A DNA stretch of 64,000 bases from Flavobacterium subsaxonicum WB 4.1-42 = DSM 21790. Lineage in GTDB: Bacteria > Bacteroidota > Bacteroidia > Flavobacteriales > Flavobacteriaceae. Location: assembly GCF_000422725.1 (NCBI RefSeq), contig NZ_AUGP01000002.1, positions 1-64,000 of the forward strand, given 5' to 3'. Position 1 is the stretch's first letter; every line of letters starts with the position of its first letter. The position numbers were made by a program, and so were the translations under genes. The notes beneath the pieces are model-generated. The model was not told the DNA's origin and searched no databases. It saw only the letters and a list, made by a program, of their open reading frames with translations. This document shows positions 33,641 through 42,044 of the stretch, one piece after another.

Positions 33641-34698
33641 TGGGAGTTATTAACGCAGATGCATTAACACTAAACGCCCGCGAGGCCGAAACGGTAAGCG
33701 AGGTAATCTTTGAAAGGGTTTTTAATGACAGCGACCTTGCCGAATACCACGAAATTGAAACGGGCATTGATGTTAAAACCCAGATTGCTTTTGCCGAAAG
33801 GCTGGGCCTTTTAGGTAAGGTAACCCAGGGCTGTACACCCAACGAGGCAGGTGGCTTTGCCCTTACCGAGAAGTTTTGGACACCCGTTATGGAAGATTTC
33901 CGCCTGAGGCATTGCCAGACCGATATGCCTGCCCTGCTTAAATTATTCAGGAAATCGCAGCGTGTTAACCCCGATTTTTTTGATGTGGTGGGCACACAGG
34001 AGTTTGGTGTAATTATCTCGGCGGTAGAAACTTCTATGATAGAGAACATTCACCGTAAGGTTTGGTTTAACGATACAAATGCCCAGACCACAGCCAACGG
34101 CGGGGTGTTTACCACCGGTACCGACCTGGGTTATTTTAACTCGTTCGACGGCCTGTTTAAACAAATTTTTACCGAGGTGCCAAGCAACGCCACCAACCGT
34201 GTAGCCATTACCGTTAATACAGCCGCAAATTACGCCGCACAGGCTTTACCGGCAGATACTGCCCTTGCCATCTTCGAAAAAATGGTTACCGCAGCCGATG
34301 AAAGGCTGGTTAGTGCCGATGATGCCTTTATACTGGCCACCCGCTCGCTTGCCGATAACTACCGCGCTACGCTGCGCAACAAAAACCTGGGATCGGGCTT
34401 TTTAGAAGTGGTAGAAGAAGGCCGCCCTAAGCTGTACTTTGATGGTATTGAGGTTAAGGTGCGCTACGACTGGGACCGTTATATTAAAGAGTACCAAAAC
34501 AACGGCACCAAATACAACCTGCCACACCGTGCCGTGCTTACCACAAAAAGCAACATTCCGGTGGGTACGCTAAGCGAAGAAGACCTTTCTAAACTGGATG
34601 TGTTTTACGATAAAACCCTTAAAACAAACATTATGGATGCCGCCTACACCATAGATGCCAAGCATTTAGAAAGCTATATGACGGTAGCGGCCTACTAA
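33640..34698 (+). CDS. major capsid protein (probable)
   Basis: A 352-residue protein immediately after the prohead protease, the standard place for the major capsid protein. The sequence has a helical N-terminal part (ALTLNAREAETVSEVIFERV), then an HK97-like mix including FGVIISAVETSMIENIHRKV, an aldolase-like spine segment, and DAFILATRSLADNYRATLRN near residue 230. It assembles into the icosahedral shell. Family membership is inferred from context and layout; I cannot confirm a fold by eye. Intact. Confidence 0.8.
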   Translation: MGVINADALTLNAREAETVSEVIFERVFNDSDLAEYHEIETGIDVKTQIAFAERLGLLGKVTQGCTPNEAGGFALTEKFWTPVMEDFRLRHCQTDMPALLKLFRKSQRVNPDFFDVVGTQEFGVIISAVETSMIENIHRKVWFNDTNAQTTANGGVFTTGTDLGYFNSFDGLFKQIFTEVPSNATNRVAITVNTAANYAAQALPADTALAIFEKMVTAADERLVSADDAFILATRSLADNYRATLRNKNLGSGFLEVVEEGRPKLYFDGIEVKVRYDWDRYIKEYQNNGTKYNLPHRAVLTTKSNIPVGTLSEEDLSKLDVFYDKTLKTNIMDAAYTIDAKHLESYMTVAAY

Positions 34699-34900
34699 GT
34701 CATAAAGTTTATAAAGTCTTAAAGTTGAAAGTCTTGGATTGAGCAAACTTATTTGCCTGGCACCATTTTACATAAATGCCCTATCGACCTAATGACTTTA
34801 AGACTTGATGACCTTAAGACTTTACGACTTTAAGCTTTCGCCCTGATGACTTTAAGACTTGACGACCTTAAGACTTGACGACTTGAAATAAATCAAAACA
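34699..34900. repeat. degenerate GACTTTAAGACTTGA array
   Basis: About 200 bp between capsid and the next gene, largely variations of GACTTTAAGACTT / GACGACCTTAAGACTTGACG / CATAAAGTCTTAAAGTTGAA. Related tracts end at the start codons of genes at 16618, 24242, 32618, 34907 and 56032. No gene is present. Confidence 0.8.
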
Positions 34901-34906
34901 AAAAAC

Positions 34907-35521
34907 ATGGATTGTACAGGAAAACTAACTGCTAACATTACATTCGACTGCCTTAATGCACCCATAGGTGGTATAGAGCAAAACATAGTGCTTATTAATA
35001 AAGACGATATAGATGTTACCGCCACAACGGTATCTGCCCTTAACCGCCTGCAGGTAACCGGCATTCAGCTAAAACCCGGCACATCGGGCTACAGGCTAAG
35101 CGGCATTAAGCAGGCCAATGGAAAAGCGTGGGAACTGGTTAAAAAAGAAAACGCACCCGATAAGTTTAAGCACACCTTTAGCGGCGTAATATTTAGCCCA
35201 AGCCTGGAGAATAAAGAGCAGGCCGATAAGCTTAGCCAGGGCGCTAAATATGTAGTGGTGGTAGAGCAGGTTTGGAAAGGCGAAGGCAATGCCGATGCGT
35301 TTGAGGTGCTTGGCCTTAACAGCGGCCTGGAGCTTACCACAATGACCAACAGCTCTAAAGAAAACGACAACATGATTATGTTCGAACTTTCATCTGCCGA
35401 TGGTTTTGAAGAAACTACCATGCCTAAAACCTACTACTGGACACCGGTATCGCCGGAAACTACTGCGGCAGGCTACACCGAAAGGAAAACGTTGTTTGAC
35501 AACTGCTTTACCGAAGCATAA
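34907..35521 (+). CDS. phage major tail/tube-like protein
   Basis: A 204-residue beta-rich protein (MDCTGKLTANITFDCLNAPI..., GAKYVVVVEQVWKGEGNADA, TMPKTYYWTPVSPETTAAGY). Its size and the centre reading AFEVLGLNSGLELTTMTN, with alternating strands, fit tail tube proteins of long-tailed phages, which stack as hexamers around the tape measure. It follows the capsid gene after a repeat array. A capsid-decoration role is the alternative. Confidence 0.7.
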   Translation: MDCTGKLTANITFDCLNAPIGGIEQNIVLINKDDIDVTATTVSALNRLQVTGIQLKPGTSGYRLSGIKQANGKAWELVKKENAPDKFKHTFSGVIFSPSLENKEQADKLSQGAKYVVVVEQVWKGEGNADAFEVLGLNSGLELTTMTNSSKENDNMIMFELSSADGFEETTMPKTYYWTPVSPETTAAGYTERKTLFDNCFTEA

Positions 35522-35524
35522 CCA

Positions 35525-35989
35525 ATGGATTTTTGCACTATGGATATCAGCACCCTCACCCGTTCTGTAACGGATGAGGGGGTTAGATACCTGGAGTTAT
35601 TCCTAAAGGAATTTACTACCCTGTTTCCCGGGCCGGTAAACCCCTCCTGCCCTACCTGCTTACACGCTTATTTAACGGCTTATAAACAACATTACAACAC
35701 CATGCAAAACACATGCACGTACAGGCTGCACGCCAAGTACGAAAACATACCGCTGGAGTTTGGGTCGCCTATACTGGTTAACAACACCAACATAACTACA
35801 GCCTACGCCAAACAGCTTTTGCAGCAGCCCAACGGGCAACGCTTTTTTGCACAGCTGCCACCTAAAGAAGAACCGCTGTCGGAAAAGATAAAAACCCTGA
35901 AAAAGGTAGTACGGAAATCGGCGAAAGCCAAAAAAAAAGACCCGGAAAATGTAAGTCCGCCCGATATTTCTAATACCACACCGGCTTAA
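35525..35989 (+). CDS. phage protein, unknown
   Basis: A 154-residue protein; start ATG at 35525, with an alternative ATG at 35540 (MDISTLTRSVTDEG). The N-terminal half carries CPTCLHAY, a single CxxC pair; the C-terminal 45 residues are Lys/Pro/Glu-rich and probably disordered (KTLKKVVRKSAKAKKKDPEN). The stop codon overlaps the portal start by one base. In Bacteroidota phages small basic-tailed proteins before portal genes are of unknown role; a head-completion or scaffold accessory is possible. Confidence 0.65.
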   Translation: MDFCTMDISTLTRSVTDEGVRYLELFLKEFTTLFPGPVNPSCPTCLHAYLTAYKQHYNTMQNTCTYRLHAKYENIPLEFGSPILVNNTNITTAYAKQLLQQPNGQRFFAQLPPKEEPLSEKIKTLKKVVRKSAKAKKKDPENVSPPDISNTTPA

Positions 35990-37143
35990 TGAAAACCCTG
36001 TTAATAGACGTTTGGAAACGCCTAACGCCCTGGAGCAAAACCACCGATGTGTATGCCAACGACATAGACAATGCCTACCCCGAGCGCATGGACAGGCTTA
36101 TTAACAACAGCGTAACCGCCAAAAGCGCCGCGGCCATAATGGTGCAGTACCTGTTGGGCAAAGGTTATGGCACCGATGCAGATGGTATTATCATCAACAA
36201 AGAAAAAAACCTGAAGCTTATTGACTTTGCCGATGATGTGGCCGACGACCTTGTAAAGCAGCGCGGCGTATTTATACACATAAACTGGAATGCCCTGTAC
36301 CAGATTGCCGATTGTAGTGTAATACCCTACGAGTGGTGCCGCATTGGCAAAAAAGACACCAACGACTATTCCGGCAAAGTGGCTATAAGTAAAGAATGGC
36401 TTAAGCCCAAGCGTACCGATATTCAGCTGATCGATATTTATAACCCCCGCAAAAAAGTAATTGATGCGCAGGTAGAAAAAGCCGGTGGCTGGGAACATTA
36501 CAAAGGCCAGGTATTGTTTATTAACATGGATACCAAGCTAATTTACCCGCTTTCGCGGATCGATTCGGTTGCCGAAGACTGCGATAGCGAGTCGCAGGCC
36601 TCTGTTTACAAAAACAGGCTGCTGCGCAAAGGCTTTTTTGGCAACACGCTGGTAGTTACACGCCCGTTGGTAGGCGAAGGCCTGGAGCCTGGCAGCCGTG
36701 CCCTTCTGGATGCCGAGACCGAGCGAGAGGCATTTCAGAAAGCCATAAAAGATAGCCTTGGTGCCCAAAATACCGGAGGCGTATTGTGTTTGGAAATGGA
36801 TTTTGCCGGAGAAAAGCTGGAGGATGCTATTTTGATAAAGCAAATAGAAAGCAAGATAGACGATAAGCTTTTTAATTATACCGAGACCAGCGTGCGCGAA
36901 AACATACTGGTAGCCTTTAATAACCTGCCTGCCGGATTGGTAAAAACTAACGAGTCGGCTCTTTTTGGTAATTCGGGCGAGGCCATCCGCGAAATGAAAC
37001 GCACCTATTGGGAAAATACCAGCAAAGAGCGCAATTTGCTAACAGCGGTGCTAAACCAGTTGCTGCAACGCTCTCAGGATTATTCGAGCCTTACCGTACA
37101 ACCCCTAAAACTAATAGAAGATGCAGCCCCTGATAACCCGTAG
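35989..37143 (+). CDS. phage portal protein
   Basis: A 384-residue protein with the portal-like order: an N-terminal alpha/beta wing (DNAYPERMDRLINNSVTAKS, AAIMVQYLLGKGYGTDADG, VKQRGVFIHINWNALYQIAD), a helix-rich middle, and a C-terminal clip/stem region (FNNLPAGLVKTNESALFGNS, EAIREMKRTYWENTSKERNL). The portal dodecamer forms the DNA entry channel and binds terminase. It lies about 15 kb downstream of terL, unusual because portal normally follows terminase. The end overlaps the adaptor gene by 23 bp. Confidence 0.82.
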   Translation: MKTLLIDVWKRLTPWSKTTDVYANDIDNAYPERMDRLINNSVTAKSAAAIMVQYLLGKGYGTDADGIIINKEKNLKLIDFADDVADDLVKQRGVFIHINWNALYQIADCSVIPYEWCRIGKKDTNDYSGKVAISKEWLKPKRTDIQLIDIYNPRKKVIDAQVEKAGGWEHYKGQVLFINMDTKLIYPLSRIDSVAEDCDSESQASVYKNRLLRKGFFGNTLVVTRPLVGEGLEPGSRALLDAETEREAFQKAIKDSLGAQNTGGVLCLEMDFAGEKLEDAILIKQIESKIDDKLFNYTETSVRENILVAFNNLPAGLVKTNESALFGNSGEAIREMKRTYWENTSKERNLLTAVLNQLLQRSQDYSSLTVQPLKLIEDAAPDNP

Positions 37144-37618
37144 CGATATAGCCCGCTACAAGCAAATTTCTAAAACCCCGCACAACGATAAGCTTAACGA
37201 GCAAATTTTAGATGCGCAGCTGCTGGACGTACAGCCGCTTATCGGCGAAGGCCTTTTTAATAAGATAATGGCAGCACCACAAGACTATGCCGGTTTATTA
37301 GACGGTGGTATTTATGAGCATGAGGGCATCAGCTACACCAATTACGGCCTTAAAATGGTACTGGCCTATTACGCGTATGCGCGGTATATAATGTTCTCGT
37401 CGGTAACAGACACGCCATTCTCTGTAGTCGAAAAACTAACCGACAGCAGCAGGCCGGTAGAGGCATCGGCCAAAAAAACCATTTACACCCTAAACAGGCA
37501 GGCGGCGCAACAGGTTTGGGATAACGTAAAAAATTACCTCATCCGTACCCGCCACCCCGACTATACCGGTTGCCAAGCCAGGCCGGGCAGTTTAAGATTT
37601 ACAAAAATAGGTTACTAA
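37121..37618 (+). CDS. head-tail adaptor, DUF6712-like
   Basis: A 165-residue, largely helical protein (MQPLITRSDIARYKQISKTP..., AQLLDVQPLIGEGLFNKIMA, YYAYARYIMFSSVTDTPFSV). This matches my recollection of DUF6712 proteins and gp6-like connector proteins that bind below the portal. The start inside the portal 3' end (23-bp overlap) indicates coupled translation. The next gene begins directly after the stop. Confidence 0.75.
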   Translation: MQPLITRSDIARYKQISKTPHNDKLNEQILDAQLLDVQPLIGEGLFNKIMAAPQDYAGLLDGGIYEHEGISYTNYGLKMVLAYYAYARYIMFSSVTDTPFSVVEKLTDSSRPVEASAKKTIYTLNRQAAQQVWDNVKNYLIRTRHPDYTGCQARPGSLRFTKIGY

Positions 37619-39973
37619 ATGATTATTATAAATACCGTAAACAGCAGGCGTTTTAGCCTTAACGGCATAGAGTACCTTAAAAATTACGTAACCACTGTGC
37701 GCGGCAGCCGTGTAGAAGTATTTAACTGCTACGAGCGCGCCGATGTTTTGGTACAATCTGCCCTCTACGCCAATTTTAAAGTAAACGGCGCCGTTTATGC
37801 ATCGGCAGCCGCACTACAGGCCGCATTGATGGATGTAACGTATTCCAGGCTTATGGAAGGCAGCGATGTATCGTTCGACCAGAATAATTCAGGACTAAAA
37901 ATAAACCTCTCCCGTATTACCCAGGATGATGTTGCTGCCAGGATAGTAGAAAAAGTAAATGCAACATTTGGTTTTAGCGTTTCTCAAACCCAAACACCCA
38001 TTATACTTTACGGGCTAAAGGGTTATACCTACCAAACCCATGCTAACGGCCATTTAGCATTTAAGCCAACTGCCCGCTACAACGCATTATTTTTAGGTGG
38101 CAAAGGAATTTGGGGCGGTGGCGGTACACCCATTACTGCCGAAATGCTGCACCTGCTGCCCCTGGAAGGCCTTATACCGGATGATATTACAGACGATCAG
38201 GAAAGCCAGATAATTGCTTTAGGCGAAGTTGCCAATACCGCCGGCTTTTTACAAAGTGCCAATAGCGAGGCCCGCAATTTTAACGATGACGGGCTAAGCT
38301 ACTATTTTAGCTATTCTATAAACAACGTACTGTATTTTGCTCTTTTTGTGGGCGAACCCGATGAATATGGCGGTGTTATCGGCAATAATTTTACCGCCGA
38401 AGATTTTATTGCCATTACCGATAGCGAAGTTACACCCGGCCCTGTACCACCCACATTACAGGAGGTGCTTATGGCGGGGAGTTCGGCCACTATAACATCA
38501 GACCTGGTAGTAAACACTACCAATGCTACATTACAGGTTAAGGAGGATGGCAACTTATTCTCCGAGGGTACAGGTACCGCAACTTTACAGTATCCGGTTA
38601 TAGACCTGGGCTCAGGGCAAACTAAAACAAGTCATGCACCATCAGAGCCGACCGACGTAGTTAATAAAAACTACATGGATAACAGGCTTAATACAAAAGC
38701 CGATTTGGTAAGCGGGCTTGTGCCAGCCGCGCAGCTTCCGGGTTATGTAGATGATGTCTTGGAGTACGCCAGCCTTGCGGCTTTCCCTACAACAGGCGAA
38801 AGTGGTAAGCTTTATATTGCCGTAAATACTAACCTTGTGTACCGATGGGGCGGATCGGGCTATGTTGTTACAAGTTCGTCTTTAGCGTTGGGAGAAACAT
38901 CGGCCACAGCCTACCGCGGCGACAGGGGTAAAACCGCTTACGACCATTCGCAAATAACCACAGGCAACCCGCACGGTACAGCGGTAGCCGATATTAGCGG
39001 ACTATCAACAGCATTGAATGCAAAACTTACGGGTGCCATAGCTACCGATTCCGATACCCAAGCTAATTCAATATCCTCCGAAGATAACAAGTTTGTATCC
39101 CGTTTAAAGTTGCTCAATTGGTGGGTGTGGATAAAATCGCAGGCGGTAACTATAACCGGTAACTGGAATTTTACCGGCCCCCTTAGAAAAAGCGGTGTAG
39201 ATGTGGCTACAGTAACCGATGTAGCTACAAAACTAAACACAGCGGCCAATACCGGCCTTGCAGGCACAGGTGCACGTATACCAAAGGTAAGTGAGAACGG
39301 CACTATAACCGCAGATGCCTTTTTACGCTGGGCAGCAGAGACAAACGAGTTAATCGTTGGGTCGGCCACCAGCCCCGGAAGGATCAATGTAGTTTCTGAG
39401 ATATTTGAGCTGGCTGTACAGGATAATATACTCTCCGGGCAATCGCGAATTGTGTTTAATTCTGCACAGGAAAACGCTTTGTCCTTTGTAGATAAATCCG
39501 GAAAAGTATACATGACGTTTCGCTCTACAACAGGCGATACAGGCGTAGTGCTAAAACAGCGCGAAGTGTTTGATGAGCAGGTCTTTTACCCGCTAAGCAG
39601 GCGGCAGGCCGCTGTTACAAGTGCCGGAGCAGGTATAAAGGTTTACGCAACCGATTCTTTAGGCAACGCAATTGCAATTCCGTTTATTGTCGACACAACT
39701 ATTTTATTTGTTGAAGCAACATTGGTTGTAAAAAACAATACGGCCTCTCAGGTTATTTGTGCTAAAGTAAAAGCAGTTGTTAAAAAAGTGAGCGGCACAG
39801 TTACAATAGCTACTTCTCCTTTAGAAATTATAAGCAATAACCCTACCTATGCAGGTTTTGCAGCGGGTATTGAACTTGTGGGTACAAACCTTCAATTTTT
39901 CTTTACACCGGCTGCCGAAGATACAACAGCTTACACAGGAGCATTTACAGAAATTAAACACACTATTAACTAA
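37619..39973 (+). CDS. phage tail fibre / baseplate protein
   Basis: 784 residues. The first 290 residues form a globular region (attachment to the tail). After a Pro-rich linker (VTPGPVPPTLQEVLMAGSSA) comes a fibrous part with sequences shared by many tail fibres: VIDLGSGQTKTSHAPSEPTD, VVNKNYMDNRLNTKADLVSG and AYRGDRGKTAYDHSQITTGN. The end is beta-rich and may carry the receptor-binding region. Abuts the adaptor gene upstream and overlaps the next gene by one base. Confidence 0.82.
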   Translation: MIIINTVNSRRFSLNGIEYLKNYVTTVRGSRVEVFNCYERADVLVQSALYANFKVNGAVYASAAALQAALMDVTYSRLMEGSDVSFDQNNSGLKINLSRITQDDVAARIVEKVNATFGFSVSQTQTPIILYGLKGYTYQTHANGHLAFKPTARYNALFLGGKGIWGGGGTPITAEMLHLLPLEGLIPDDITDDQESQIIALGEVANTAGFLQSANSEARNFNDDGLSYYFSYSINNVLYFALFVGEPDEYGGVIGNNFTAEDFIAITDSEVTPGPVPPTLQEVLMAGSSATITSDLVVNTTNATLQVKEDGNLFSEGTGTATLQYPVIDLGSGQTKTSHAPSEPTDVVNKNYMDNRLNTKADLVSGLVPAAQLPGYVDDVLEYASLAAFPTTGESGKLYIAVNTNLVYRWGGSGYVVTSSSLALGETSATAYRGDRGKTAYDHSQITTGNPHGTAVADISGLSTALNAKLTGAIATDSDTQANSISSEDNKFVSRLKLLNWWVWIKSQAVTITGNWNFTGPLRKSGVDVATVTDVATKLNTAANTGLAGTGARIPKVSENGTITADAFLRWAAETNELIVGSATSPGRINVVSEIFELAVQDNILSGQSRIVFNSAQENALSFVDKSGKVYMTFRSTTGDTGVVLKQREVFDEQVFYPLSRRQAAVTSAGAGIKVYATDSLGNAIAIPFIVDTTILFVEATLVVKNNTASQVICAKVKAVVKKVSGTVTIATSPLEIISNNPTYAGFAAGIELVGTNLQFFFTPAAEDTTAYTGAFTEIKHTIN

Positions 39974-40758
39974 TGTACGTACAAGGAGCAACAGCAGAAG
40001 GAATACGATACGGGGCCGTATCCCCTAAAGATTATACCGGCCTGATAGGTTGGTGGAAGGCATCTGAGGGTGTCGAGTTTTCTCAGGGTAGTTCTATTAG
40101 CAAATGGAAGGATTTAAGCGGAAATGAGAATCATTTAGTACCGGAAAATGGGCAAAGTAGTGCAGGTAGGCTAATCAACACTGTTAATGGCGTGGCAATC
40201 ACACGACTTGGAGCGGGAAATTATTTAGTATGTACTAATGTAGACATGCACAAAACATTACTTGATGGGTCTCCTAATACAGTAATTATAATAATGAGGA
40301 CTAATAATTTGACATCATCGGTTACTCTCATAAGAGCATGGCCTCAAATTGGTTTGAACACAATAATTTGGGGTATTAATCAACCGGATGCCATCCCAAA
40401 TATATTATCTAGAGCGTATGATAATACTGGCCTTAAAGCCAACATTCTATCTAGTGCCCCTTATATCTTACCAAGTCAGGGGGCGGTATATATGAATGTT
40501 AATTATGGATATGGTTCGGCGGTTGTAAATCCTTACCAATTTTTCTTTAATAATACATTTAAAAATAGTGCTGCCTATTCAGGTATGCCAATATATGTTT
40601 CAAGTAATCCATTTTCCTTTTTGCCTAACGCAGCTATCTATATGTATGAAATCATCATATATAACAATACAGGAAAAACGGTCTCACAAATTGATTACGA
40701 AAAAGATACACTATATAATGACTATATTTTAAAACAATACCCCAATTTATTATTATGA
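39973..40758 (+). CDS. lectin-like phage tail-tip protein, receptor-binding candidate
   Basis: 261 residues. LIGWWKASEGVEF near residue 25, then SISKWKDLSGNENHLVPENG is the opening of concanavalin-A/LamG-like domains of phage and secreted glycan-binding proteins. The end has IYMYEIIIYNNTGKTVSQID, the closing strand-helix of the same fold. It follows the fibre gene directly. The DNA turns markedly AT-rich here and remains so through the next gene, a typical sign of exchange of host-range genes. Binding target unknown. Confidence 0.78.
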   Translation: MYVQGATAEGIRYGAVSPKDYTGLIGWWKASEGVEFSQGSSISKWKDLSGNENHLVPENGQSSAGRLINTVNGVAITRLGAGNYLVCTNVDMHKTLLDGSPNTVIIIMRTNNLTSSVTLIRAWPQIGLNTIIWGINQPDAIPNILSRAYDNTGLKANILSSAPYILPSQGAVYMNVNYGYGSAVVNPYQFFFNNTFKNSAAYSGMPIYVSSNPFSFLPNAAIYMYEIIIYNNTGKTVSQIDYEKDTLYNDYILKQYPNLLL

Positions 40759-41045
40759 AATATATAATCTATGAGCCTGTATATAATGCTGATGTAAGAC
40801 ATTGGCAAATTACTAATGATGCAAGGAGTGCTAATTTTTTATCCGAAACAGAAGAGTATGAAAGCTTAATAATTCATCCTACTGAAGATAAGGTTGCATT
40901 GCCAATAGTAAATCTGGAATCAGTATATTATAAAGGCTTTCCAACGCAAGCTCTTAACTTTGAGATTTTCTTTACTGCGCAGGAACTGGCAAAAGCAGTT
41001 AACGAATTACCGGCCGACTGGTATCCTGTTAATGAAGAATTCTAA
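40755..41045 (+). CDS. small protein following the tail-tip gene
   Basis: A 96-residue acidic, beta-rich protein (MKYIIYEPVYNADVRHWQIT..., FTAQELAKAVNELPADWYPV). It overlaps the tail-tip gene by 4 bp and shares its AT-rich composition. By place it may be a fibre chaperone or a second tip subunit; I recognise no family. Confidence 0.6.
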   Translation: MKYIIYEPVYNADVRHWQITNDARSANFLSETEEYESLIIHPTEDKVALPIVNLESVYYKGFPTQALNFEIFFTAQELAKAVNELPADWYPVNEEF

Positions 41046-41066
41046 GATTTATAAATTCTCATTACC

Positions 41067-41495
41067 ATGAAATTTATTCAATCAATCCTGCTATCTGTTA
41101 CAACTTTTTTTTTGCCTGTGCAGGGCATTTTAATTGCAGTAGGTGTTGCTATAATGGCCGATACAATTACGGGTATTTACAAGGCAAAAAAACTAAAGCA
41201 GCCTATTGTAAGCAAGAGGTTCAGGCAGGTAGCCAATAAAATGGCAGTTTACGAAGCGGCTGTTATCCTTTTTTGGTTAATGGATCATTACCTGCTCTCT
41301 GAATTCTTTAAGATCTGGTTTTCTGTAGATTATTTCTTTACTAAAATAGTGGCTCTGGTACTCATTTTTACCGAAATGGTTTCTATAAAAGAAAACATTG
41401 AAGAAGCCCACGCTTTTAGCATAGCCTCCATGATACGCGCATTACTTAAAAGCGGTAAAGAAATAAGGAAAGATGTTAACCAGATAATAGAATAA
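41067..41495 (+). CDS. phage holin family protein
   Basis: 142 residues with three to four hydrophobic segments: about residues 5-30 (LSVTTFFLPVQGILIAVGVA), 65-85 (EAAVILFWLMDHYLLSEFFK) and 88-112. The motif ADTITGIYKAKK after the first helix is characteristic of the holin_4_1 (toxin secretion/phage lysis) family. It would form the inner-membrane hole that releases or triggers the lysin. Followed after 1 bp by the lysin-like gene: a lysis cassette. Confidence 0.85.
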   Translation: MKFIQSILLSVTTFFLPVQGILIAVGVAIMADTITGIYKAKKLKQPIVSKRFRQVANKMAVYEAAVILFWLMDHYLLSEFFKIWFSVDYFFTKIVALVLIFTEMVSIKENIEEAHAFSIASMIRALLKSGKEIRKDVNQIIE

Positions 41496-41496
41496 T

Positions 41497-42042
41497 ATGA
41501 TAGACGCGAAATATTTATGCATGGCCCAGATACCTGGCCTGCCCAAAATGGTTGTCGAAGCTTTTAAGCTCGGGAAACTAAATACTACCGAACTACCCGG
41601 CACAAAAGCTAACCCTGTTATTATAGCACTGGCTAAGGAGGCCAATGTTGCAAACATTTATACAAGCGATGAAGTTGCCTGGTGTGCCGTAGCGCATACA
41701 GTATTAGCGTTACGTGCTGGTAAAACAGTTGCGTTTAAAGGCTATGCAAGGCTTAGGGCAGCATCGTTCTTAGAATTTGGGCAACCGATTACTATACCCT
41801 GCCTTGGCGACACCCTTGTTTTTAAGAGAGATGGTGGCTACCATGTAGGGCTTTACATTGCCGAAGACACCACACATTACCATGTTGCCGGTGGCAATCA
41901 GAGCAACCAGTATAACATAACCCGTATAGATAAAAAGCGGCTGTTGCAGGCGCGCAGGCCATATTATTCAATAGGTATACCCCAGTCTGTAAAGAGATTT
42001 TTTTTTAGTCCTGCCGGAGAGATTTCTGTAAACGAAATGTAA
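41497..42042 (+). CDS. CHAP/NlpC-like cell-wall hydrolase (TIGR02594 type), probable lysin
   Basis: 181 residues with the papain-like peptidase features of TIGR02594/CHAP proteins: Cys63 in EVAWCAVAHTVL, His116 in GGYHVGLYIAED and a third polar residue in GGNQSNQYNI. The leading segment ANPVIIALAKEANV, then YTSDEVAWC follows the family closely. It would cut peptidoglycan cross-links at lysis. The ATG at 41521 (MAQIPGLPKMVVEA) is an equally good start. No signal peptide, so a holin is needed for access. Confidence 0.85.
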   Translation: MIDAKYLCMAQIPGLPKMVVEAFKLGKLNTTELPGTKANPVIIALAKEANVANIYTSDEVAWCAVAHTVLALRAGKTVAFKGYARLRAASFLEFGQPITIPCLGDTLVFKRDGGYHVGLYIAEDTTHYHVAGGNQSNQYNITRIDKKRLLQARRPYYSIGIPQSVKRFFFSPAGEISVNEM

Positions 42043-42044
42043 TT

